Made by a program: the position numbers and the translations under genes. A DNA stretch of 64,000 bases from Novimethylophilus kurashikiensis (lineage in GTDB: Bacteria; Pseudomonadota; Gammaproteobacteria; Burkholderiales; Methylophilaceae), in the NCBI RefSeq assembly GCF_003112435.1, contig NZ_BDOQ01000013.1, forward strand, positions 1-64,000, read 5' to 3'. The notes below the pieces were generated by a model that made no database searches, had not been told where the DNA came from, and saw only the letters and a list, made by a program, of their open reading frames with translations. Positions 54,428 through 63,624 of this stretch are shown one piece after another (the first letter of the stretch is position 1; the number at the start of each line of letters is the position of its first letter).

Positions 54428-55147
54428 TTACTGTCCGAGGCGCCCTGCCACGCGAACACGGGTGCTGGGGTCCATGCTTGCGAGCATGTCGGCGATGAAA
54501 CGCTCCTGCACGCGGTAGGCCTCTTCCGTGTTGTTGTCGATGGAGGACACCCGCACCAGCATGCCGTCGGGCACTTTGCCGGTGAGGCCGTAAGCGATTT
54601 GCTGGATCTTGCGGCTGAGGCCGGGCAAGGTGGCCTTGTCGCCGATGGTGATCCAGTAGGTGATGGGTTCGTTACGCGGACCTTGCACGGCGAGCAGCCG
54701 GCGCACGGGCAGCTGCCCGAACGGCGTCAGCAGGTCGCCGATGCGGTTGCGCAATATCTGAAAGCCCTGGGCGGTGTAGCAGAACTCGGGACGGTGCACC
54801 TGGCTGCCGTCGCCGCTCTGGTCGGCGCCGTAGGCGATGGAAAGCATGATGCGATGCCCTGCACCGTCGGCATAAGACCGCGCCAAGGTCTGGCTGTAGA
54901 TGGCGTCCAGCCGAGACTTGACGTCCGGGCTGGGGTTGACCGGCACGATGCTGGTATCGAGATGCCAGGCACCGAACTGCTTGGGGATGACCTCTTCCAG
55001 CTTTACGGCCGGTTCCTGATCTGCCAATCGCTGCTCAGGCTTCAACTTGATGGCAAGCCCGGAGGACGCCACCATCAAGAGCCCGATGATGATGGGGGCG
55101 ATGAGGGCAGGGCCTCGCGAGGGCATCGGGTGAAGATGTTGGCTCAT
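54428..55147 (-). CDS. epsI: EpsI family exosortase-associated protein
   Basis: The 239-residue protein has one N-terminal membrane segment (about residues 14-35, ALIAPIIIGLLMVASSGLAI) and a periplasmic EpsI domain with FGAWHLDTSIVPVNP and the conserved HRPEFCYTAQGFQIL. EpsI proteins are encoded next to or fused with exosortases and support their function, but their biochemistry is unknown. Its start overlaps the stop of the exosortase gene (ATGA). Confidence 0.9.
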   Translation of the reverse strand: MSQHLHPMPSRGPALIAPIIIGLLMVASSGLAIKLKPEQRLADQEPAVKLEEVIPKQFGAWHLDTSIVPVNPSPDVKSRLDAIYSQTLARSYADGAGHRIMLSIAYGADQSGDGSQVHRPEFCYTAQGFQILRNRIGDLLTPFGQLPVRRLLAVQGPRNEPITYWITIGDKATLPGLSRKIQQIAYGLTGKVPDGMLVRVSSIDNNTEEAYRVQERFIADMLASMDPSTRVRVAGRLGQ

Positions 55148-56031
55148 GCGGCGCTCCTGCGGCGGAACAATGTCGATCTCAACAATTTGTCGAATCCGAG
55201 CAGCAGCAACAGTGCGACAGCGAACAAAAGCATGCCCGCCGCGCTATGGGCGAACCCCTGGCCCGCCTCGTCGCCGAATTGGTAGGTGATGAGCACCAGC
55301 ACCATGACGCGGATGACGTTGGCGATGAACGCAATCGGGAGAATCGCCGCTAGCATGAGGCCGATATGCAGCCAGTTGCGGTAGCGCATGAGATAGAGGT
55401 AGAGCAGGCCCAGCGCCGACAGGCTGAACATGGAATTGAGTCCCGAGCAGGCATCCGCCACCAGCAACTGATACGGCCCGATGCTCAGCACCACCCCATT
55501 GCGGGCAATGGGTAGCCCTCCGTAATACAGCAGGTTTTCTGCGACGGACGAAACCTGGGTCTTGAGTGCGCCGGTAATCACCGTGATCAGCAGCCCCGGC
55601 AGCGGGATCATGAATAGCAAAAACAGCAGCGGAAACCACAGCATGCGCAACGTCTGCCAACCTCGCATCAGCAGCACGATACCCACCAGCATGGGGATGA
55701 GGCCGGCGACTTCCAGCGTATCGATGGATTGCGAGCGGCCGATGACGAATGCGGCGAGGCCGAACAATAGCGACAGCCAGCCCATGATGGAGCCGGGCCG
55801 CGGCACACCGGAGGCGAGCACGCTGCGCTGCTGCCACACCAGCCAGATGAAGACCATCAGTATGATCGGCCCGTGGCCGTTTTCTTCCGAATCCCAGGTG
55901 GTCTGCGCCAGATGGATGAATGAAGGAATGCAGATGGCGGCCAGCCCGATGACGACCGGGAGCCACAACAGCCATGGGCGCGGCAGCGTGTTGCGGACTA
56001 GCAATGGGAGCGTGGATTCTTGCTGCGACAT
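55144..56031 (-). CDS. epsH: exosortase B (EpsH family)
   Basis: The 295-residue polytopic protein carries the exosortase catalytic triad: Cys195 in VADACSGLNSM, Arg241 in ANVIRVMV and His262 in GQGFAHSAAG, each near a membrane helix. Exosortases cleave and probably re-ligate PEP-CTERM-tagged proteins at the inner membrane. The neighbouring EpsI, EpsG, EpsF, EpsE and EpsD genes place it in the methanolan-like XrtB group. No PEP-CTERM substrate gene was recognised in the window. I chose the ATG rather than a TTG seven codons upstream. Confidence 0.9.
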   Translation of the reverse strand: MSQQESTLPLLVRNTLPRPWLLWLPVVIGLAAICIPSFIHLAQTTWDSEENGHGPIILMVFIWLVWQQRSVLASGVPRPGSIMGWLSLLFGLAAFVIGRSQSIDTLEVAGLIPMLVGIVLLMRGWQTLRMLWFPLLFLLFMIPLPGLLITVITGALKTQVSSVAENLLYYGGLPIARNGVVLSIGPYQLLVADACSGLNSMFSLSALGLLYLYLMRYRNWLHIGLMLAAILPIAFIANVIRVMVLVLITYQFGDEAGQGFAHSAAGMLLFAVALLLLLGFDKLLRSTLFRRRSAA

Positions 56032-56052
56032 GGGTTTCGACTTGTCCCGCAA

Positions 56053-56922
56053 TTAAAACGTGCTCAATACCGAGCCGACCATCATGACGCCGAGATCGGT
56101 GAGGCCGCCCGCGAGGAGTTGCGAATCGCGCAGGCTGGTACGGTTTTGCCGCGCTGCAATGAGGGCGCCGCCGGTACGCATGGAGACGATGTTGGCGTCG
56201 GCATAACGTGCAGCGGGTGGGGTATCGACGATGATCACGTCGAACTCGTCCACCATGTTGGCCATGAAAGTGTTGAACATGGGCCGGCCCAATAGCTCCT
56301 GCGGGTTCGGCGGCGTAGGGCCGGAGGGAAGGATGGACAAATCCATGAACGCCGGGATGCGCTGGATGGTGCTGGAATCGCCGCGGTTGGAGAGGATGGA
56401 CGACAGGCCGCTGCGGTTTTCGATGCCGAACATCTTGTGCTGGCGCGGACGGCGCATGTCGGCATCGATCAGCAGGGTGCGTTCACCCAATTGCGAGAAC
56501 ACCACGGCCATGTTGGCAGCGAGATAGCTACGGCCTTCGCGGCTGCCCGGGCTGATGATGGACAAGGCCTTGCGTTCCGGCTCGCCGGTAAACCAGCGCA
56601 TCACCAGTTGGCTGCGCAGCGCCCGCAACGCTTCGGCCTGAGGGCTGAACGGCTGCAAGGCTGCGACCAGCTCATCGGAGACGCTGGTCTCGCCCTTGCG
56701 CAGATAGGGATAGCGATACTGCCGGGCGAGGGCGAACTTGATGTCGTCCTCGCTCAAGATACCGAGCTGAATGGCTGCTTCGCCAAAGCGCAGGTTGCGT
56801 TCCTTTTGCAGCCGCAGGATGGGCTCGGCTTCGTCCAGCGTGAGCTTGCCGGCATCGACCAGGATCGCCCCGATGGAGTAATCCCCGGAGACGCGCTGCA
56901 CAGGTTGCAATGACACTTGCAT
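56053..56922 (-). CDS. epsG: EpsG-type chain-length-determinant ATPase/tyrosine kinase
   Basis: The 289-residue protein has an N-terminal T2SSE_N/GspE-like module (residues about 18-75) and a BY-kinase-like ATPase domain. The latter has LLIDADMRRPRQHKMFG (Walker A') and DVIIVDTPPAARYADA (Walker B). The Walker A segment reads SREGRSYLAANMA, so the usual GK[ST] is GRS, and there is no tyrosine-rich tail. It is expected to work with EpsF in polymer length control. The stop is followed after 21 bp by the exosortase gene. Confidence 0.88.
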   Translation of the reverse strand: MQVSLQPVQRVSGDYSIGAILVDAGKLTLDEAEPILRLQKERNLRFGEAAIQLGILSEDDIKFALARQYRYPYLRKGETSVSDELVAALQPFSPQAEALRALRSQLVMRWFTGEPERKALSIISPGSREGRSYLAANMAVVFSQLGERTLLIDADMRRPRQHKMFGIENRSGLSSILSNRGDSSTIQRIPAFMDLSILPSGPTPPNPQELLGRPMFNTFMANMVDEFDVIIVDTPPAARYADANIVSMRTGGALIAARQNRTSLRDSQLLAGGLTDLGVMMVGSVLSTF

Positions 56923-57006
56923 GATGGGTTCCTTTTGCGGTTAGGCGAGATACTTAAGCCGGCCCGGCGGGGCCGGCTTCAATACAATTCAGCGATTCGA
57001 TGAGCC

Positions 57007-58410
57007 TCAGGCGAACTCGATGGTGCGCGGCCGCCGCAGTCGCAGTTTCTTCACGAACAGGCGAGCGCTGCCCTGCTGGCGGGTAATGCGGGCCAGCACC
57101 GGCAGGCCAACGCCTAGTTCCACGTCTTCGATGGTGCGCACGCGGCGATCCATCATTTCCGTCATGAAGGCCATGCCGAGGCCGATCAGCAAGCCCAGCA
57201 CGCCGGCGATGGCGGTATACAGCACGGGCTGCGGCGAAGTCGGCTTGATGGGAGCCGTGGCAGGCGTCAGCACCGAGATGTTGGTCTGGCGCGCCTGGCT
57301 TTCGAGGCTGGTCTGGGTGAGGCGAGCAGTTACCGCGTCGTAGGCTTTCTGCGCAGAGGCAACGTCGGCCAGCAGCACGGCTGCGTCGTCGCGCTGGCGG
57401 CGCATTTCGAGCAGGTGGGCCTTCTGGATCTCGATCAATTGGCGCAGTTGCGCGGCCTTGTCGGTACCGACGTTTTCGCTGGTAGTGAATCCGCTGGCGA
57501 TATGGGCGGTTTCGGCAGCGAGCTTTTGTTTCAGCATGTTGAGCTCGGCTTCCATGCGCTTGTATTGCGGATGGTTCTTGCCGTAGTTGCCCGCGGCGTC
57601 CTGCAGTTTGGCCTCGGCCCGGTCGATGTCGGCCTTGAGGTTGAGGATCAGCGCATTCTGCTGCACCTCGGGCAGCGTGCTGGCGTTGCCGCCGGAGCGC
57701 TGCTTGCTGCGTGCGTCTGCCATCACCAGTTCCGCCGCTGTGAGCTGGGCGGTGAGGTCGGCCAGCTTGGCGGTTTCGGCGTCCAGCCGCTCGTCGGTGA
57801 TCACCATGCCGTGCTTTTGCTGGTAGGCGGAAAGCTTGGCCTGCGCTTTTTCGAGGTCGGCGCGCAAGTCCTTGCCCTGGTCCTTGAACCAGGTGGCGTA
57901 TTCATGGGCCGGCTCGGTCTTGAGGTCGAGGTTGGTTTCTACATAGGCCTGGGCGAAGGCGTTGGCGACGGCGGCGGAGAAACCGGGGTCGGGCGACGAA
58001 TAGCTGATCATGATGACGTTGCTATCGCGCGAGGGCTTGGCCTTCATGTCCTTTTGCAGCAAGTCCCCCAGCCATTGGGTTAGTTGACCTTCGCCGCCGG
58101 TGTCTTCCATCCACTTTTGGCGTACGGCCGGGTTCTGGTCGAGCTTGAGAATCTTGATCACCTTCTGCACCACGCGCTCGCTGTTGATCACGTCGATCTG
58201 CGTGGGCAGGTAGCTCATATCGGCGTTGTACATGGCGATCTGGGCGAGCGGATCTTGCGAACGCATGTCGACGATGAGGTCGGTCTCGGCGCTGTAGCGC
58301 GGCGGTAGCATCAGGCTGACGCCCAGGGTGATGCCCATGATGGCGAGCATCGTCAGCAGCGTTATCTTGTAGCGCGCCTTGAGGATCATTAGCATCTGTT
58401 GCAGGTTCAT
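57007..58410 (-). CDS. epsF: EpsF-type chain length determinant (Wzz/PCP) protein
   Basis: The 467-residue protein has the polysaccharide-copolymerase layout: an N-terminal membrane segment (about residues 16-34) and a long periplasmic coiled-coil region (about residues 160-360, rich in Ala, Lys and Glu). A proline-rich stretch (PATAPIKPTSPQPV) precedes the second membrane segment near residues 402-420. It controls chain length together with EpsG and probably contacts the EpsE exporter. Confidence 0.92.
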   Translation of the reverse strand: MNLQQMLMILKARYKITLLTMLAIMGITLGVSLMLPPRYSAETDLIVDMRSQDPLAQIAMYNADMSYLPTQIDVINSERVVQKVIKILKLDQNPAVRQKWMEDTGGEGQLTQWLGDLLQKDMKAKPSRDSNVIMISYSSPDPGFSAAVANAFAQAYVETNLDLKTEPAHEYATWFKDQGKDLRADLEKAQAKLSAYQQKHGMVITDERLDAETAKLADLTAQLTAAELVMADARSKQRSGGNASTLPEVQQNALILNLKADIDRAEAKLQDAAGNYGKNHPQYKRMEAELNMLKQKLAAETAHIASGFTTSENVGTDKAAQLRQLIEIQKAHLLEMRRQRDDAAVLLADVASAQKAYDAVTARLTQTSLESQARQTNISVLTPATAPIKPTSPQPVLYTAIAGVLGLLIGLGMAFMTEMMDRRVRTIEDVELGVGLPVLARITRQQGSARLFVKKLRLRRPRTIEFA

Positions 58411-58458
58411 GCTGGCCCCTTGGAGGTGGTTTTAGACATAGCAGTCATTCGACGGCGG

Positions 58459-59334
58459 TTAGAACAGGCTTTCGTCGACGTAGATCACGTCGTTGGCCTG
58501 CACCGGATCGTTCGGTTTGATCTTGATAGCGGTGAGATTGCCGTCCGCACCCTTGCGATAGATCTTCATGCCGCGTTCGGTGCCGCGCAGCGTGGGGCCG
58601 CCAGCCATGGCGAGCGCCTGCTGCACCGACATGCCGCGCTGGATACGGAACGAGCCGGGACGCTGGGTTTCGCCGTAGATGTAGTAAACGGGCGCTTCGG
58701 GCACGTAGATCACATCCCCGGCCGCGACATCGATGTCGTCGTCGGGCTTGTTCTTGAGGAACATGCTGGGCACGTCGACTTCCTTCCGGAAATGCTGGCC
58801 GTTACGCCAGCCGGTGATGATGACGGTATCGGAGCCGCCGCCCACGCCGCCTACGCCGTTGATGATGCCGCCAGCGTTAGCCAGCATTTCAGACAGGCGC
58901 GTGTTGAAGGTTTCAAGCGGGAAGCGTCCTGGACGATTCACTGCGCCCAGCACCGCAACCTGGTTGCCGCGCACCTGGACCAACACGATGTTGACCTGCG
59001 GTTGCTGCACGAAGCCGCCTTTCTTCAAGGCGTCGGCAATGGCTTTTTCCGCCTCGGGGATGGGCATGCCGCCCACCTTGACGCTACCGATGAGCGGGTA
59101 GGTGATGGTGCCGCTTTCAGAAACGCGAGTGTCCAGCGTTAAGTCCGGATTCTGGAACACCAGGACGCGGATGGAGTCACCCGGCCCCAGGGTGTAGTCG
59201 CCCTGGTCCATCTTGTTGCGCTGCTGGCTTGATGGCTGGTCTTGCATGGCGAGGTCGTTCTGGGCCTGGGCGGCTGGCACGAGGGCAGCGGACAGGCACA
59301 GCATGAGGATGGGGGTCATGGCATGGGTTTTCAT
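58459..59334 (-). CDS. epsE: EpsE-type polysaccharide export (OPX) protein
   Basis: The 291-residue secreted protein has a signal peptide (cleavage near AAQAQ, residue 25). A Poly_export domain (DYTLGPGDSIRVLVFQNPDL, residues about 47-130) is followed by two SLBB domains, the last ending AIKIKPNDPVQANDVIYVDE. OPX proteins form the periplasmic/outer-membrane channel for polymer export. The lack of a lipobox near the signal peptide is normal for some EpsE members. Confidence 0.92.
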   Translation of the reverse strand: MKTHAMTPILMLCLSAALVPAAQAQNDLAMQDQPSSQQRNKMDQGDYTLGPGDSIRVLVFQNPDLTLDTRVSESGTITYPLIGSVKVGGMPIPEAEKAIADALKKGGFVQQPQVNIVLVQVRGNQVAVLGAVNRPGRFPLETFNTRLSEMLANAGGIINGVGGVGGGSDTVIITGWRNGQHFRKEVDVPSMFLKNKPDDDIDVAAGDVIYVPEAPVYYIYGETQRPGSFRIQRGMSVQQALAMAGGPTLRGTERGMKIYRKGADGNLTAIKIKPNDPVQANDVIYVDESLF

Positions 59335-59419
59335 AGCGGACTCCGTACGGTCGTTGTTACAGGCGTGGGGCTGCTGGCGATGGAAAATGGCTGGTCGTCT
59401 GGTGATGCGGCGGGCATAC

Positions 59420-60418
59420 TCATTTCAGCCCCGCGATGGCCTTTTCCACGTTCATGGTTTCGGACTTGGGTTGTTGATTGGTCGGCTGCGCGCTTGCCGG
59501 TCCGGCGGCAGGCGGGGATTTTTCAGCCTCGGCCATTTCCGGCGGCTGAGTGCTGGCTTGATTGGTCGACATGGCGGCGAAATCGCCTAGGTATTCGATC
59601 TTGGCTGCTGTCTTGAGACGCTCCAGGTCGTTGTTGATGGCGACCTTGGCCTGCTCGTTGGCGAGATAGCGCGGAATCTTCTCCAGCGCAGTCTTTTCGT
59701 CCACCGGGGCAGCCTGGGACGATTCCAGGTGCATCACTACCGCAGAGTTGGGCGTCGGTTCGAAGATGCCGGTCTGGCCGTCCTTGAAGGCAGCGAGCTG
59801 CGGCAGCACGCTAAGTGGAATCTGCTCTGCGGCACGCGTGCCGGAATGCATGGTGAAGGCGATGTTCTGCTTCTTCAGCCAGGCGGCGATGTCTTCCATG
59901 CTCTTGCCCTGGGCGAAGGTCTTGAGTTCGTTCACCGGCGGGTTGGGAGTCTCCAGCGCGATTTCCTGCAACTTATAGACATGACGGTCGGAGAACAGCT
60001 CGGGATGGCTCTGGTAGAACTTCCTGGCTTCGTCCTCGGAGGGCTTGGGCAGCCCGGCTACGAGGCGATTCAAATAGGCGCGGGTGAGGATTTCACGGCG
60101 TGCCTCGTCGATCTGCATCATCACTTCGGGCGAGCGGTCTATTTTCTGGGCTTCAGCTTGTTGCACTGCCAGCTGCTGATTGACCAGCTTGGCCAAAACG
60201 TCCTTCTTCACCTTGTCCACGCTATCGACGGGCACATTGGGAATGTGCGCCAGTGCGTTGTTGACCTGATGGATGGAAATCTCGTCATTGTTGACCTTGG
60301 CGACGACCTGGGTCGCCGGTTTCTTGTTCTCGCTACAGGCTGTCATCACGAGGAGTAGAGCCAGTGGGAGCACTTTGCGCAAATTCTGGGCAGGTGAAGC
60401 AAGATTCTGTGTTTTCAT
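59420..60418 (-). CDS. epsD: EpsD-type peptidyl-prolyl isomerase lipoprotein
   Basis: The 332-residue protein has a lipoprotein signal (LLLVMTACSEN, acylated Cys near residue 27), a SurA_N-like helical region (residues about 35-140, VVAKVNNDEISIHQVNNAL) and a parvulin-like domain (about 165-265). EpsD-family proteins precede epsE in methanolan-type operons and may fold an envelope component. The chosen ATG makes the signal peptide complete; the longer frame upstream is not credible. It is the promoter-proximal gene of the leftward operon. Confidence 0.88.
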   Translation of the reverse strand: MKTQNLASPAQNLRKVLPLALLLVMTACSENKKPATQVVAKVNNDEISIHQVNNALAHIPNVPVDSVDKVKKDVLAKLVNQQLAVQQAEAQKIDRSPEVMMQIDEARREILTRAYLNRLVAGLPKPSEDEARKFYQSHPELFSDRHVYKLQEIALETPNPPVNELKTFAQGKSMEDIAAWLKKQNIAFTMHSGTRAAEQIPLSVLPQLAAFKDGQTGIFEPTPNSAVVMHLESSQAAPVDEKTALEKIPRYLANEQAKVAINNDLERLKTAAKIEYLGDFAAMSTNQASTQPPEMAEAEKSPPAAGPASAQPTNQQPKSETMNVEKAIAGLK

Positions 60419-60696
60419 GGACTTACCAATCGCAGTAGTGGCAAAGAATGGTGACGTTGTACGCCGCCGGTAGGGCTTTCTCTGTTCGATACCGCACACT
60501 CTTGTGCCTCTGCCTGAGGCGCGGGTGGGCGGTAGAGCATGAGCCGTGGCTGCTTTATCCCACGGCTGGGCTTGGGATATCTGTGCGGTAGCGTACGGAG
60601 GGTGGAAGGGGCGGGGTTTAGCCTGCGAACGTGGCGAATGGAGCACTCTATTTGTGTCTATCGCCGCGACTTGTTCCTGCCTGATTGGAGTCATTA
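60419..60696. promoter_or_regulatory. divergent promoter region between epsD and manC
   Basis: This 278-bp spacer must hold the start signals for the leftward eps operon and rightward manC. I see no convincing -35/-10 or sigma-54 pair. A perfect 8-bp stem (AGCCGTGG / CCACGGCT, 60542-60567) in the middle could be a regulatory RNA element or an operator. Confidence 0.45.
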
Positions 60697-62214
60697 ATGA
60701 ACGTCTTGTTGCCCGTTATTCTTTGCGGCGGCTCCGGCACCCGCCTGTGGCCGCTCTCGCGCGAGAAGCATCCCAAGCAACTCCTCATGCTGGGGGGCGA
60801 CAATCACACCATGCTGCAGTCCACTGCCCTCCGCATTACCTGCGACGCCATGCCCGATGGTTGGAAGCTGGAGCATCCCCTTGTGGTCGGCCAGGAGGAA
60901 TGCCGTTTCATGACCGCCGAGCAATTGCGCCAGGTGGACATGACGGCGTCGCGCATCTTGCTAGAGCCGGTCGGCCGCAACACTGCGCCTGCGCTGACCT
61001 TGGCTGCCCTGGCAGCGGTGGAGGATGGCAACGATCCTGTGCTGGTCGCCATGCCGGCCGACCATGTAATGCTGCATCCGGAAGTCTTCTGCGAAACGCT
61101 GGCGCAAGGTCTTCCGCTTGCCATGGCAGGGCGGGTGATGACCTTCGGCATCGTGCCGACTGCGCCTGAAACCGGCTACGGCTACATCCGCTGCGGCAAA
61201 CCGATTAACGCAACGCCAGCACAGGAAATCATGAGCTTCGTGGAAAAACCGGATATCGAGACGGCACGGCGCTACGTGGCGGACGGCAACTATTTATGGA
61301 ATAGCGGTATCTTCATGATGAAGGCTTCGACCTGGCTCAAGCAGATGGACCGTTTCCGCCCGGATATCCTTGCCGCCTGCATGATGGCGATGGCGCAAAG
61401 CACGACCGACCATGATTTCACGCGCATCGACAAAGAGGCCTTCGTCGATTGTCCGTCGGATTCCATCGACTATGCGGTGATGGAACGGCTGGTGAGCGCG
61501 GATGAAGATGCTATCGGCGCCGTGCTTTCCTTGGATGCCGGTTGGTCGGATGTCGGTGCCTGGAGCGCCCTCTGGGAAATCGGTGACAAAGACAAGGAGG
61601 GCAACGTGCTGGCAGGCGATGTGTTGGCGATGGATACGCGCAATTCCCTGGTCCGCGCCGAAAACCGCATGGTGGCCTGCATCGGCATGGACGACACCGT
61701 GGTGGTTGAAACTGCTGATGCCGTCCTGGTCGCGCATCGCGATCACCTGCACTTGGTGAAGGACGCGGTCGCGCAGCTCAAATCCGCAGGCCGACCCGAA
61801 TGCGATGCGCACCGCAAGGTGCAGCGTCCTTGGGGCTATTACGACAGCCTGGACGGCGGCATGCGTTTCCAGGTCAAGCGTATCGTGGTGAGCCCCGGCG
61901 CCTGCCTGTCGCTACAAATGCATCACCATCGTGCCGAACACTGGGTGGTGGTCACCGGTACTGCCCGCGTCACCCGCGGCGACGAAAAATTCCTGCTCAC
62001 CGAAAACCAGTCCACCTACATTCCGCTGGGCACCGTGCATCGTCTGGAAAACCCCGGCGTGGTACCGCTGGAGATCATCGAGGTGCAGTCGGGCACCTAC
62101 CTGGGCGAGGACGACATCGTGCGCTTCGAGGATTTCTACGGCCGCGACGAGCGCTTGAGCGAACTGATGAGCATGGCGGCGACGACTTCGGTTTCTTCCA
62201 CGGTGCATCACTGA
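60697..62214 (+). CDS. manC: mannose-1-phosphate guanylyltransferase/mannose-6-phosphate isomerase
   Basis: The 505-residue bifunctional enzyme has the N-terminal GDP-mannose pyrophosphorylase (ILCGGSGTRLWPLSREKHPK, with FVEKPDIETA) and the C-terminal type II phosphomannose isomerase cupin (PGACLSLQMHHHRAEHWVVV, then LGTVHRLENPG). It makes GDP-mannose for gmd and the polymer. The ATG is preceded by TGGAG. It is transcribed away from the eps operon and is followed by its own terminator. Confidence 0.95.
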   Translation: MNVLLPVILCGGSGTRLWPLSREKHPKQLLMLGGDNHTMLQSTALRITCDAMPDGWKLEHPLVVGQEECRFMTAEQLRQVDMTASRILLEPVGRNTAPALTLAALAAVEDGNDPVLVAMPADHVMLHPEVFCETLAQGLPLAMAGRVMTFGIVPTAPETGYGYIRCGKPINATPAQEIMSFVEKPDIETARRYVADGNYLWNSGIFMMKASTWLKQMDRFRPDILAACMMAMAQSTTDHDFTRIDKEAFVDCPSDSIDYAVMERLVSADEDAIGAVLSLDAGWSDVGAWSALWEIGDKDKEGNVLAGDVLAMDTRNSLVRAENRMVACIGMDDTVVVETADAVLVAHRDHLHLVKDAVAQLKSAGRPECDAHRKVQRPWGYYDSLDGGMRFQVKRIVVSPGACLSLQMHHHRAEHWVVVTGTARVTRGDEKFLLTENQSTYIPLGTVHRLENPGVVPLEIIEVQSGTYLGEDDIVRFEDFYGRDERLSELMSMAATTSVSSTVHH

Positions 62215-62274
62215 TTTACAGGCATGCCGAGGCTGCATCTACGCGCCACGGCATGTACCCAGACGTCCCCCATT

Positions 62275-62297
62275 CGGCGCTCCGGCGCCGTTTTTTT
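62275..62297 (+). terminator. rho-independent terminator after manC
   Basis: CGGCGC-TCCG-GCGCCG is followed by seven T residues about 60 bp past the stop codon. Confidence 0.9.
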
Positions 62298-62360
62298 GAC
62301 TGCGACTAGGCTAGAATGGCGCCAAGATTTTCTTGCCTGTTTTTCGAATAAGACTTATCC

Positions 62361-62858
62361 ATGAGTGAATCCGATACGTCCGCGCTTTCGTTGCAGGTAC
62401 TCGGCCTGTTTCGCATCATTTTCAAATCGTCGAACAAGCATTTCGAAGCCATCGAGAAGGCTGTCGGCTTCAGCGGGGCGCAACTGTGGACGCTATCCGA
62501 AATTGCACAGGCGGACGGCATCAAGGTCTCTCATCTTGCTCGGGTCATGTCGCTCCACCAATCCACGGTGAGCAACCTGATCGTTAAGCTGGAAGAACGC
62601 CAACTGGTGGACCGGGTGCGTGATGAGAAAGACCGTCGCTCAGTGCGCTTGAAGGCCACCTCCACAGGCCTGGCCGTGCTCGGGCGAGCGCCTGCGCCAC
62701 TGCGTGGCTTACTACCCGATGCGCTGATGCGGATGCAGCCGGAGCAGTTGGCGGCGCTCAAGACGGCATTGGATACGGTACTGGACCTCATGGAAATCAA
62801 GACTGAACGTTATGCCCGCGAGCCGCTCGGCGAGCCTATCACGCTCGATAAATCCTAA
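62361..62858 (+). CDS. MarR family transcriptional regulator
   Basis: The 165-residue protein has the MarR winged-helix: QLWTLSEIAQADGIKVSHLA, the recognition helix HQSTVSNLIVKLEERQLV and the wing RDEKDRRSVRLKAT. MarR proteins respond to small aromatic or oxidant signals. It is downstream of manC, after a terminator, so it probably has its own promoter; its target is unknown. Confidence 0.9.
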   Translation: MSESDTSALSLQVLGLFRIIFKSSNKHFEAIEKAVGFSGAQLWTLSEIAQADGIKVSHLARVMSLHQSTVSNLIVKLEERQLVDRVRDEKDRRSVRLKATSTGLAVLGRAPAPLRGLLPDALMRMQPEQLAALKTALDTVLDLMEIKTERYAREPLGEPITLDKS

Positions 62859-62908
62859 TCGCGGTTGATCTATGCGCTCGATAAAGCACGGTGTTTACAG
62901 CGAAGACT

Positions 62909-63334
62909 TCAAAGCGAACTTGCAGGCGGCATAAAGCCGGAAGGATCCGAGCCGCCTGATTCGGCGCTTGCGATCTGGTTTACTGCATCCTGCAAACGGC
63001 TCACGTCGCTGCCGAGCTGATACAAGCCTTTGCTACTGCTCAGCCAGTGATGGAAGCGCGACTCGTACTCATGCTCGAAAATCAGGTAAAACGGCGTGTG
63101 CCGGGCAAGGTTTCTGAAAAAGTGTCCCACTTCTTCGACCACGCTTCCGTAGCTGCCGGCAAATTGCCGATCGACCACCATCACCACGCAACTGTAATCC
63201 AGAGATTGACTGCTTTTGCCGACAGCGGTCGAGATCGTCATGGCATCGCATGACCATTTCAAAACCATGAAGTGATGCTGCAACAAGGTGGCAAGTACGC
63301 AACTGTCTGAGACGACCAGTGCATATAAGGACAT
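62909..63334 (-). CDS. hypothetical protein
   Basis: The 141-residue protein starts MSLYALVVSDSCVLATLLQH, continues with SCVVMVVDRQFAGSYG and ends with a Gly/Ser/Pro-rich tail. The alternating strand/helix pattern resembles a degenerate receiver-like fold, but the aspartate set of a response regulator is not obvious. A GGGGGTG site precedes the ATG. I do not recognise a family, and the convergent neighbour is the MarR gene. Confidence 0.6.
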   Translation of the reverse strand: MSLYALVVSDSCVLATLLQHHFMVLKWSCDAMTISTAVGKSSQSLDYSCVVMVVDRQFAGSYGSVVEEVGHFFRNLARHTPFYLIFEHEYESRFHHWLSSSKGLYQLGSDVSRLQDAVNQIASAESGGSDPSGFMPPASSL

Positions 63335-63624
63335 CGTGCACCCCCGATTCCGCGGCAGCCTTGCATAAACTTGCCGCGGGAAAATAAACCCGATTATTCA
63401 GAATGTTTGGCTTGATAGTATTGTGCAAATGTAATTGTGGCAAACCGGCCTAGCTTGAGATCGCGGTTATTTCGAGCTTATTCGACTGATTAAAAAAGAC
63501 TTATGGGCGTTGAAAAAATTACGCTCTTGTGTCTAACGGGCCTTATGTACGCTAGCCGATAGCAGCAGTCTAGCTGTGAGGTAATCTCGCCAAGCTTGAG
63601 CTAATCCACTGGAAGGAGGCCATC
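63335..63624. other. intergenic region between two small hypothetical genes
   Basis: An AT-rich divergent spacer. Possible but weak -35/-10-like hexamers (TTGAAA at 63510-63515, TCTAAC at 63532-63537) precede the rightward gene. No RNA gene was recognised. Confidence 0.4.

Noticed and set aside
60542-60567. c-di-GMP riboswitch in the eps/manC spacer
   Set aside because: Only a simple hairpin is seen; the conserved GEMM core sequences are missing.
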